The notes below the pieces were generated by a model, which did not search any database, had not been told where the DNA came from, and was given only the letters and a program-made list of their open reading frames with translations. The translations under genes and the position numbers were made by a program. From positions 1 through 13,151 of the forward strand of contig JAJYKO010000058.1 of assembly GCA_021788565.1 (NCBI GenBank): DNA of 13,151 nt, read 5' to 3'. Positions 1 through 6,391 of the stretch are shown here, one piece after another (positions within the stretch are counted from its first letter, which is position 1; every line of letters starts with the position of its first letter). Source of the stretch: Chloroflexota bacterium (GTDB lineage: Bacteria > Chloroflexota > UBA6077).

Positions 1-370
1 TGATGCCATAGGGCTCCGAGGTGTAGATGACTCGCTCATCCTCTTCATGTACCCAGCGACGAGTGTGGTCCAGAAATGAGTAGTTCTTCTGTTCCAGGGA
101 CTCCCCGCCAGCCCTGGCACCTGGTGCGCCGGGTCCGCCCCATCCTCCCTCGTGCTTCCAGCCGTCCCGACTCAAGGTTTCCTTTCGGGCTGCCGCGATA
201 AGGGCGATCGCAAGGCTCTCCAGATCCTGCAGTGCTTCGTTATCGAGATAGCTGATATCTACGTCGGCCAGATGAGTCGCCAGTCCCATTACCCTGGTGC
301 GGCGCTCCTCATCACCAATGAACCGTGATAGTTCGTACTGCAGGCCACGGAACGATTCGTCTGTGCCCAA
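1..370 (-). CDS. Unrecognised protein, 5' part (runs off left edge)
   Basis: Reading the minus strand, an open frame runs from about 412 to the left edge with no stop. The best start I see is TTG at 370-368, because GGAGG lies five bases upstream (preceding codons read GGG GAG GAG AAG). An ATG at 289-287 is the other option, but its nearest GAGGAG is 15 bases away. The visible ~123 residues are hydrophilic. They contain a helix rich in Leu and Ala, then a Gly/Pro-rich segment (GGWGGPGAPGARAGG), then RRWVHEEDERVIYTSEPYGI at the edge. The composition is typical of a real soluble protein and codons are well formed. I cannot assign a family. It lies on the far side of the tRNA fragment from the IS and metabolic genes, so it may belong to the original chromosome rather than to the island. 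Confidence 0.55.
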   Translation of the reverse strand, partial: MGTDESFRGLQYELSRFIGDEERRTRVMGLATHLADVDISYLDNEALQDLESLAIALIAAARKETLSRDGWKHEGGWGGPGAPGARAGGESLEQKNYSFLDHTRRWVHEEDERVIYTSEPYGI

Positions 371-763
371 CTTCTCCTCCCCGGATCTGTTCGTTCTCTC
401 GTACTTCCGGCATTATCGAATGGCCCGGCACGGCGAGCAAGCACTCTGGCTACTGGATGCGCCGGAGCGGCGCCCTTCACCGAGCACCGTAGTCCCCACC
501 TGCGGTCTGATGGTTCCGGTTCCCCAGAGACCGAGGTAGATGAGATGATGGAGGCCACGATGCTGGCTACCGAGACTGACGCTGTTGCTCATGGGGGCGC
601 TACGGCACCTTCTCTAGTTCCCGCCTGAGGAGACGTGACGGCGTGCGGTATTTTGGTGGACTGCCGCAGACGCAATGGACAGGATGGACGAGCAGGCGAC
701 TGCTGCACGGCTGCCGCGATATGTCATCGCCCGCGGGGACAGGCGTGTCCAGGACACCAATAT
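371..763. other. Intergenic region, no supported gene
   Basis: No convincing gene on either strand; open frames here have poor starts and no recognisable product. A 27-codon plus-strand frame at 545-628 (MMEATMLATETD...) has a GAGG upstream but is too short to support. A tight dyad GTGTCC-A-GGACAC lies at 745-757. The promoter of the leftward gene at 370 should lie here, but I could not pick one out. Confidence 0.5.
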
Positions 764-788
764 GGGGTCTGGATGCGCCCCAGACCCC
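764..788 (-). terminator. Hairpin just downstream of the tRNA 3' end
   Basis: GGGGTCTGG (764-772) pairs perfectly with CCAGACCCC (780-788) around a seven-base loop. On the minus strand it starts nine bases after the tRNA CCA end, the usual place for a tRNA gene terminator. There is no clear T-run after it, so termination strength is uncertain. Its presence suggests that the fragment and its downstream DNA are the original 3' flank of a tRNA gene. Confidence 0.45.
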
Positions 789-797
789 TACGGCTCG

Positions 798-842
798 TGG
801 TACCCCTGGGCTGACTCGAACAGCCGACACACGGTTTAGGAG
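798..842 (-). tRNA. 3' half of a tRNA-Arg(CCU) gene (fragment)
   Basis: The 45 bases fit the 3' half of a tRNA exactly. In order they are an anticodon loop CTCCTAA (anticodon CCT), a 3' anticodon strand ACCGT, a variable loop GTGTC, a T stem GGCTG/CAGCC closing the loop TTCGAGT, a 3' acceptor strand CAGGGGT, and an encoded ACCA end. The 5' half is absent. The bases beyond 842 do not pair with the anticodon strand, and no D-arm or ACCCCTG acceptor strand follows within 100 bases. It cannot make a working tRNA as it stands. A cut at the anticodon loop with an intact 3' end is the usual form of an attachment-site copy left by a tyrosine-recombinase element. The match to tRNA geometry is seen; the att interpretation is inference. 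Confidence 0.75.
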
Positions 843-883
843 GACGGCTAGTAGTGTCCTAAGCGTGTTAATCAGTCCGGTTT

Positions 884-921
884 GTCCCGTTCTGTGCGCG
901 TCTTAGGCGCCAGAACAGGAC
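884..921. repeat. Long imperfect hairpin at left side of IS region
   Basis: GTCCCGTTCTG (884-894) pairs with CAGAACAGGAC (911-921), with one G-T pair. An inner GCGC/GCGC (896-899 with 907-910) extends it, leaving a single bulged base and a seven-base loop. There is no T-run on either side. It lies downstream of the transposase stop at 927, so it could protect the IS from or isolate its transcription, or be part of an IS end. Confidence 0.45.
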
Positions 922-926
922 ATCAT

Positions 927-1795
927 TCACAGCTTATACCAGTTGGTGTTAATACGTTTGTTAGCAAGATGTTTGCAGGGGAATGGGGGAGGGGAACTAT
1001 CTAACCCTCTTCCCAACCTCGCAACGCTGCAAACGCTGCAGTTCCCGAACCGCTTGAACCGTTTGATCATCCCTTCCACTCGGTTGCGAGTTCGGTAGAT
1101 CGTCCGATCAAGAGGCCCTGTGCGAGTCTCATTCTGGCGCTGCGGGATGGTGATCCGAATACCTCGTCGTCGGCAGCACCGCCGGTTCCTCCGGCTGCTG
1201 TATCCCTTGTCGTCGGCTACTCGCTTGGGGCGCTGCTTCGGTCTGCCGCGGCCTGCTCGCCGAACGGCCCTCTGCCCCATCAGCGGCTCAAAGACCGTGG
1301 ACTCGTGCTGCTGGCCCGGGGTGAGCACTAGGGCCATCAGCTTGCCCTTGCCTTCGGCCCGCACGTGGACCTCGGTGCTGAACCCCCCCTGGCTCTCACC
1401 TAGAGCTTCATCGTTCGCCGGGTCCCCTTTTTCGCCCCAGCTGCGTGCTGGTGGTCTCGCACTACCGTGCCATCTACATAGTGAATGTCCCAGTCGATCC
1501 GGCCCTCACAATCAGCCAGTTGCTGCACCGCTGCCAAAATACGATCCCACACCCCGGCCTTGCGCCAGCGGTAGAAGCTGGTGGCCACTGTCCGCCACGG
1601 TCCGTGCCGCTTGGGAAGGTCCCGTCATGGAACCCCAGTGCAAAGGATCCACAGGATGGCGTTCAGGACTTGCCGATGGTCTTTGGCCGGACGGCCAGTC
1701 TTCGGTTTCTGTGGTGGGAGCAGGGGCCGAAGCCGCTCCATCACTGTCAGATCCAACCTGAATATGTGCAGCTGTAGGATTAGTGTTAGTAACAT
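927..1795 (-). pseudogene. IS5-family (IS427-like) transposase, broken
   Basis: The translation follows the IS5/IS427 pattern. The N-terminal part reads ERLRPLLPPQKPKTGRPAKD, the middle reads YVDGTVVRDHQHAAG, and the C-terminal part reads ALVLTPGQQHE, DDKGYSS and RNRVEGMIKRFKRF. The three acidic residues of the DDE site appear present: Asp in VDGT, Asp in DKGYSS and Glu in RNRVE. Two ORFs are expected in this group, joined by -1 frameshifting, and the heptamer is visible at 1430-1424. The ORF A frame carries a stop (TGA, 1627-1625) where the family has Trp (PWRDLP), so it is inactive. After KRFKRF the expected RYEKRA-type tail is lost to a shift. The start is uncertain; ATG at 1795 is in frame. 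Family assignment is firm, coordinates less so. Confidence 0.8.
1424..1430 (-). other. -1 programmed frameshift heptamer A AAG GGG
   Basis: On the minus strand the ORF A codons read AAA AAG GGG. The heptamer A AAG GGG fits the X XXY YYZ slippery pattern in the correct frame. Slipping by one base continues as GAC CCG GCG AAC, giving DPAN...ALGES and then the conserved ORF B sequence, while the zero frame ends at TAG 1402-1400. IS427-type elements are known to join ORF A and ORF B this way. Confidence 0.6.
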
Positions 1796-1815
1796 TTTCA
1801 TTTGGTTAACACGGT
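1788..1815 (-). repeat. IS end sequence related to the end at 12627
   Basis: Read on the minus strand from 1815, the block is ACCGTGTTAAC followed by CAAATGAAAATGTTAC. The plus strand at 12627-12653 reads ACCGTGTCAACT then CAAATGAAAATGTTAC. Apart from one substitution and one single-base gap the two blocks are the same. They point in opposite directions, both outward from the 10.8-kb cargo between them. This is most easily read as two ends of the same IS family. Confidence 0.7.
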
Positions 1816-1852
1816 GCAGGGTATGTACACTCTGCATCCCACACATTATGAT
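1816..1852 (+). promoter_or_regulatory. Candidate promoter with overlapping dyad
   Basis: TGTACA (1824-1829) and TATGAT (1847-1852) are 17 bases apart and match 4 of 6 and 5 of 6 bases of the sigma-70 consensus. A dyad GCAGGGT-ATGTAC-ACTCTGC (1816-1835, one G-T mismatch) covers the -35 box and would suit a repressor. It starts three bases outside the IS end and could drive the Fe-S protein gene at 1974. A pattern match only. Confidence 0.35.
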
Positions 1853-1973
1853 GAACTGCCGGGGCCGGGAAGAGTTGCGGCACAGCATCTGTGCGCGATT
1901 TCGCTCACCGTGCGCCAGTGGGCCGAGTGGAGCACACCCCCCTTGGCGGGCCGCCATAAGAGGAGCAGCATCA

Positions 1974-2780
1974 ATGACAGAGGAGGAGCAACGAGCTATG
2001 GCCGCCGCGTTTGCGGTTCTGACAGAAGAGGTCCGGGAACTCGCCCTGCGAGAGGGCGCATATCTCTTCGGGGTGGCTGGCGTGGACCGGTTCGAGGGAG
2101 CGCCACGAGGTCATCACCCCGCGGAGATCGTCAAAGGCGCCCAAACAGTGATCTCCCTCGGCATCCCTCAGGTAGAGCAGGTCACCGACTGGGATGAACT
2201 ATTCCAGGACTCCGAGGTCCTGGGCCCGGACATCCGCAAGCCTGTGCTCCAGGACTACCTGTACGTCGAGGTCAACTACAACTTTATCAACGACCGGCTC
2301 AACCAGGTGGCCCACAGCATCGCCCTTTTTCTTCAGGCCAAGGGCTACCGCTCCATGCTTTTCCCCGCCACCTACGGCCATACCTACAGGTCCTATCAGG
2401 ATATGGTGCCGGGATGGATGGGTCTCTTTTCCCAGCGCCACGCCGCGGTGCGGGCTGGCTTAGGGGAGTTCGGTCTCAACAACGTGGTGGTCACTCCCGA
2501 TTACGGGCCCAGGGTACGCTTCAACTCGGTGATCACCCAGGCTCCTCTGGAAGTTTCGCCACTCCTACAGGAGAAGGCTTGCCTCGGCCGGGCCTGCGAC
2601 CTGTGCGTGGACCGCTGCGGCGGCCAGGCCCTCCGGCTCCTGCCTGATTTCGATGAGTCCGAAGTATGGCTCAATCCGGTGTCCCGCACCGATATGCCGC
2701 TGTGCCGCACGCGGCGCAAGGAGGTCTTCTGCCACGGGCGATGCCTCCAGGTGTGCCCGGTGGGAAAACATACGGCCTGA
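1974..2780 (+). CDS. Short QueG-like protein with two 4Fe-4S cluster motifs
   Basis: The frame is open from 1581, but the ATG at 1974 is chosen because GAGGAG (1960-1965) lies eight bases before it and homologous-looking sequence begins there. This gives 268 residues. The N-terminal two thirds resembles the cobalamin-binding domain of epoxyqueuosine reductase (QueG) and its relatives, including GLGEFGLNNVVVTPDYGPR (~162-180) in the position of the QueG Gly-rich segment. Two cysteine groups follow: C203-x4-C208-x2-C211-x3-C215, and C244...C253-x3-C257-x3-C261-P, enough for two 4Fe-4S clusters. The HEAT-like C-terminal region of full QueG is missing. The QueG Arg-Asp-Tyr-His motif is not clear; a related place reads VNYNFINDRL. 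True queuosine function is therefore doubtful. It could be a redox or corrinoid-linked accessory protein, as seen near reductive dehalogenases and methyltransferases. It stands alone, with 190 bases or more on each side. Confidence 0.75.
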   Translation: MTEEEQRAMAAAFAVLTEEVRELALREGAYLFGVAGVDRFEGAPRGHHPAEIVKGAQTVISLGIPQVEQVTDWDELFQDSEVLGPDIRKPVLQDYLYVEVNYNFINDRLNQVAHSIALFLQAKGYRSMLFPATYGHTYRSYQDMVPGWMGLFSQRHAAVRAGLGEFGLNNVVVTPDYGPRVRFNSVITQAPLEVSPLLQEKACLGRACDLCVDRCGGQALRLLPDFDESEVWLNPVSRTDMPLCRTRRKEVFCHGRCLQVCPVGKHTA

Positions 2781-3205
2781 ACCGTCCGAGACCAGCAGGA
2801 GCTGCAGGACTGTGGGGCGCACTCACGCGTGCCAGGCGCACACGTCTGGCACGCGAACTTTATCGCTGCTCAATCTACTTGGCCATCGACATCAGCAAAT
2901 CATAAGCCATACCTAACCAGTACTTAATCGATTCTTAAGGAACCGAGCCGGGTACTGGAGTTAGTAGTACTGTGGCATGGGTTTACGGATAAACCGGTAA
3001 GGGTTTTTTCACTGCGATGGGCAAGTAAGCAAGAATACAGCGAGCAAATAGCGAACTACCCTCTACCGCCGCATGCGTATTCGCTACAATGTCCCCTGCT
3101 ATCTGGCGTAGTGTCGCAGCCGCAGCGGGCTTCGCAGATGCACGCCGGTCACTGTACATCCGCGGGAAACCGCACGCCCTGGAACGGAAGAAGCTGTAGA
3201 CCAAC
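2781..3205. other. Intergenic region upstream of the LAL regulator
   Basis: No supported gene. Visible structures are CCAGTAC (2917-2923) with GTACTGG (2952-2958) as a spaced inverted repeat, CTTAATCGATTCTTAAG (2923-2939), and a hairpin with a T-run at 2982-3009. Another spaced dyad is TAGCGAA (3046-3052) with TTCGCTA (3080-3086). TACAAT (3085-3090) could be a -10 box for the regulator, but I see no good -35. The mix suggests the 3' end of the Fe-S gene unit and the control region of the regulator. Confidence 0.45.
2982..3009 (+). terminator. Candidate rho-independent terminator
   Basis: TTACGG and CCGGTAA (2983-2988 with 2994-3000, one bulged G) form a short stem with a five-base loop, followed by GGG and six T residues. 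The stem is weak and lies 200 bases after the Fe-S gene stop, so it is only a possible end for that transcript. Confidence 0.3.
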
Positions 3206-6082
3206 ATGGACTCTACACCTCTTGAACACTTCAGGCTGAGCCCCCCGGTGCAAAAGCCGTCAATAGCTCGCGGCCGGTTGATCGGAAGACTCTGCCGAGA
3301 TAGCCTGCGATCAAAGGTAACCCTGATCAAAGCCGATCCAGGTTATGGGAAGACAACTCTTCTGCGTGATTTCTACAACAAGGCGCAGTGCACGGTCGCC
3401 TGGTATACCCTCGACCGCACCGATCAGGAGCCGTCGCGGTTTGCCAGGTATTTTGTGGAGGCCGTCCGGCGCGTTCGGCCTGGTGTCGCCGCGCATCTTC
3501 GTGCCGCAGATCTCAGTATCACCTCGCCGGAAGATATTAGAACTCGCGCCTTCATCCTAGCTCGTGAACTCAACCAATTCTCCGATCGGCCGTTCGCCAT
3601 CATTCTAGACAACTTCGAAAAGGTGAATGGAAGCCAACAGGTGGCTTCGTTCGTTGGTAGCCTAATCGAGTTCTTGCCGCGCCATGTGCACCTCTTCCTG
3701 GGTTCGCGCGAAAAGCCACATGTCTCCTTGAGCCGGCTCAGGGCTGAGGCTGACCTCGTGGAAGTGGGCAAGGAAGATCTCTCTTTATCTGAGAGCGAAA
3801 CCCGAGACCTGCTGGTTGGGCTGCACGGTCTGCGCCTCGACGGTGCGCAAGTGGAGTCGTTGAGGGGTCAGACTGAGGGGTGGGTGGCAGGGCTGATGAT
3901 GGTGGCCCGAGCCATACGGGAGTCCGATGCCAGACAGCTCGACGGACGACGAATGGACCTCTACGCAGGAATGAGCTCCATCGCCGAATACCTTGCCGAG
4001 GAGGCATTCCGAGCCCAGAGGCCAGAGATGCAATCATTTCTCCTGGCCACCTCTGTTTTGACTCTCCTTCACGTCGACGCCTGCAACGAGCTAGTGGGAA
4101 TCGCTGAAGCCAATGAGTTCCTGAGTCGGCTGGAAGAAAGAGGTTGCTTCGTCTCCTCGGTAGGCTGGAGCCAAGCCTGTTTTCGCTATCATCCACTCTT
4201 CCGGGATTTCTTGTTTCAGCGACGGAAAGCGAGCCTGGCCAGTCAGAGTGCCGTTAGCAATTTGCATCATCAAGCCGCTCGCGCTCTCGAGAAATGCGGC
4301 CACGATGCTGAGGCGCGCGAGCAGTACCTGTTGGCGGGGGAAATGGAGTCTGCGGCTGACATCGTGGAACATGCGGCCGACGACTACATTGAACGGGGGC
4401 AACTCCAAATCGTGCGGGACTGGTTCCGCACGACGCCCGAGCGCATCGTCAGTGCTCGGCCATGGTTGGGTGGCCTCTACGGCAAAGCGCTGCGGCGTTC
4501 CGGCGATAACGCTTCAGCCCTGCATCTCTTGCAGCACGCCCGGCAGTTGTTCGGCGAGCAAGGTGATCTGCATGGCTTGGCATGGGCGACTTACGAGCTC
4601 GGCATTGTGGACCACGTGCTGGGGCGATACAGCGAGGGAATTCGGCTCGCAGAGGAGATGTTCGCCACGCTAGGAGACGATCCCGTCGCGCGCGCTGAAC
4701 TTCACACGATCCTGTGCTACAACAACACAGGACTCGACGAACTGGCCAAGGCGGAGCAACATGGCGCGATGGCGTTGAAGGAACTCGGGGAGGTGCCACA
4801 GGACCGCACGGTGGCTCTATTAAGCAGCCGAGCTTGCCGATACCTCGCGCAAGCGCGCGCGCGGCAGGGCATGCTACAGCTAGCGCTCTATTCGGTGGAA
4901 AGAGCGATGGAGCTGTGCGATGTGGATAAACTCGGATCCATGGAGGAGTCGTGGGTACAGTGCGTACGGGGCTCGGTATTGGTGCTGCGTGGTGAGAAGG
5001 AAATGGCGCTGGAGGCCTTGCAAGCCGCGGAGGACCTGGGCGGGCGCAACCGTCACACCTTGTGGCAGGCCATTAGCCTTGCTCGAGGGAATGCATTGCG
5101 GGATTCCGGGGACTATGATCGGTCGGAAGAGAGCTATCGTCGGGCAGGGGATAACGCCCTGGTGGAGATGGCTTTCCTAAGACTGCGTCAAGAACGGCTC
5201 CGGGAGGCGATGTCATTGGCTCAGGAGGCCTACAGGTTCTACGAAGACCGCGAGAGCCCGAGCGACCAGGCTATTTCTCGCGCCATGCTCGGCATCGTCA
5301 TGAAGGCTCGCGGGTTGCCGGATCAAGCGAGGATTCAACTGGCAGCGGCGAGAGAAGTGCTTCAGAAGAAGGATGTCGAGCAGTGGCTTGCCAGCGTCGA
5401 TCTTCATCTGGCCAACTTGGAGTTGAATGCGGGGAACACCGGTCGTGCCCTCATGCATCTCAAGACCGCGATGGGCATCGCGGCTCGCCTGGATCTACGG
5501 CATTTTCCTTGGTGGCAACCGCTGTCTCTTTCCTTCTTGGTAGGGCAGGCCCTGAAGCACGGCATCCAGACGCACCAGGTGTCGGAGATCCTACGATTCG
5601 AGTTGAGATCCGGGCATGTCGCCCAACTCTCTCCACTACTCGAGTTTCCCGATGTAGACGTACAGGATTACGTAGGCCGTATTCTCGAGGATACCTTCGA
5701 GCACGCCGAGAAGGAAGATGAGACAGCCCAGAATGCGATCGACGAGCTTCTCGATGGGCATATGGACGAAAAGCTGCGCGAGCGGCTCTCCGAGTACGTG
5801 TCTCAGAGTCTGCTCTCAATCGACAGGCTCGCGCGGTTGCGCAAGAGATACGCGCTAACCTGGCGCGAAATCGACGTCTTCTGCCTTTACTATCTTCAGA
5901 CTGCCGTTGGGCAGCCATATCATGACTTTGGCCGAGAATACTTTGCACGGCGGCTGTGTATGTCCGAGAACACCCTAAAGGTTCACGTGGCCAATATTCG
6001 GCGAAAGTTGGGGCTCAGGGAACGGAGAAACGCGGCCTTAGGAAGCGACTTCTGGTTCGAGCAGAGCCAAGGCGTTCATTAG
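3206..6082 (+). CDS. LAL/MalT-type LuxR-family transcriptional regulator
   Basis: A 958-residue cytoplasmic regulator of the STAND/LAL class, like MalT. An N-terminal NTPase has Walker A ADPGYGKTTLL (43-53) and a Walker B-like FAIILDNFEKV (130-140), where the usual second Asp is Asn. A winged/STAND linker follows, with EGWVAGL-type sequence at about 227-233 and FRYHPLFRDFLFQRR at about 330-344. A long helical TPR-like region follows (~350-800) that should bind the inducer. The C-terminal LuxR helix-turn-helix begins at LTWREIDVF (884) and includes MSENTLKVHVANIRRKLGL. About ten extra residues sit between the first helix and the DNA-recognition part. The start ATG is preceded by a weak GGAAGAAG about 11 bases away. 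It lies directly upstream of the FAD and transporter genes on the same strand, so it is probably their activator. Family assignment is firm; target and ligand are inference. Confidence 0.9.
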   Translation: MDSTPLEHFRLSPPVQKPSIARGRLIGRLCRDSLRSKVTLIKADPGYGKTTLLRDFYNKAQCTVAWYTLDRTDQEPSRFARYFVEAVRRVRPGVAAHLRAADLSITSPEDIRTRAFILARELNQFSDRPFAIILDNFEKVNGSQQVASFVGSLIEFLPRHVHLFLGSREKPHVSLSRLRAEADLVEVGKEDLSLSESETRDLLVGLHGLRLDGAQVESLRGQTEGWVAGLMMVARAIRESDARQLDGRRMDLYAGMSSIAEYLAEEAFRAQRPEMQSFLLATSVLTLLHVDACNELVGIAEANEFLSRLEERGCFVSSVGWSQACFRYHPLFRDFLFQRRKASLASQSAVSNLHHQAARALEKCGHDAEAREQYLLAGEMESAADIVEHAADDYIERGQLQIVRDWFRTTPERIVSARPWLGGLYGKALRRSGDNASALHLLQHARQLFGEQGDLHGLAWATYELGIVDHVLGRYSEGIRLAEEMFATLGDDPVARAELHTILCYNNTGLDELAKAEQHGAMALKELGEVPQDRTVALLSSRACRYLAQARARQGMLQLALYSVERAMELCDVDKLGSMEESWVQCVRGSVLVLRGEKEMALEALQAAEDLGGRNRHTLWQAISLARGNALRDSGDYDRSEESYRRAGDNALVEMAFLRLRQERLREAMSLAQEAYRFYEDRESPSDQAISRAMLGIVMKARGLPDQARIQLAAAREVLQKKDVEQWLASVDLHLANLELNAGNTGRALMHLKTAMGIAARLDLRHFPWWQPLSLSFLVGQALKHGIQTHQVSEILRFELRSGHVAQLSPLLEFPDVDVQDYVGRILEDTFEHAEKEDETAQNAIDELLDGHMDEKLRERLSEYVSQSLLSIDRLARLRKRYALTWREIDVFCLYYLQTAVGQPYHDFGREYFARRLCMSENTLKVHVANIRRKLGLRERRNAALGSDFWFEQSQGVH

Positions 6083-6391
6083 AACCGGAAAATATAGCTT
6101 CCAAATGTTGGTGTCGGTGGATCCTTCCCCCTGTCATCTCTGTCTACTATCTTCTTTATCCTTGATCAGTCTTTGGCGTCGGGGGCTCTTTGCCGGATAT
6201 CCGGACGAGCGCCTAATCCTTTGGATTAGACTTCCCGGGGACAATAATCCCGAGGCTTTGGTGAAGGGTTATGTACTTCCTTCGGACTGCTCTGTAACCT
6301 CTGTGCCAGGCCTGTTCCAGGTCGAAGAGCGCTCAACGGACTTGGCTCGCAGAGCACGCGCATGAGCATTGGAGGAATCTTGGAGGAATTG
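6083..6391. other. Control region between regulator and FAD gene
   Basis: There is no gene in these 309 bases. Two close dyads are present (6193-6204 and 6213-6229), and a partial GGG...CCC stem lies at about 6235-6256. The stretch is the likely promoter and operator region for the metabolic genes. I could not fix a -35/-10 pair with confidence. Confidence 0.45.
6193..6229. promoter_or_regulatory. Pair of perfect dyads, candidate operator
   Basis: CCGGATATCCGG (6193-6204) is a perfect 12-base palindrome. Eight bases later CTAATCC-TTT-GGATTAG (6213-6229) is a perfect seven-base-pair dyad. The two lie between the regulator and the FAD gene, about 165 bases before the FAD start. They could be protein binding sites, or the second could be an RNA hairpin. 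No known LAL binding site is claimed. Confidence 0.4.

Larger units (their letters stand above)
864..1813 (-). mobile_element. Decayed IS region, IS5-type transposase between matching ends
   Basis: CGTGTTAATCA at 864-874 and the reverse complement of 1803-1813 (CGTGTTAACCA) agree at 10 of 11 bases, which bounds a 950-base block. Inside is a broken IS5-family transposase. The right end continues inward as AAATGAAAATGTTAC, almost identical to the end of the integrase-type IS at 12630. The outer ends may therefore belong to that second family, with the IS5-like unit inserted inside a remnant. No target-site duplication is obvious: TAAG on the left does not match GTGC on the right. Limits are tentative. 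Confidence 0.5.

Noticed and set aside
545..628. Short 27-codon plus-strand frame with GAGG upstream
   Set aside because: Too short and without any recognisable product; it may be chance.
1120..1761. Plus-strand open frame of 213 codons
   Set aside because: Antisense shadow of the IS5 transposase; the product is Pro/Ser/Arg-rich with no family.
1581..1973. Extra 131-residue N-terminal part of the Fe-S protein frame
   Set aside because: It runs antisense through the IS5 transposase and across the IS end, has no ribosome site, and resembles no QueG N-terminus. The ATG at 1974 with GAGGAG is far better.
2653..2916. Two overlapping plus-strand frames at the end of the Fe-S gene
   Set aside because: Mostly inside the Fe-S gene in other frames, with Arg-rich products typical of shifted GC-rich coding sequence.
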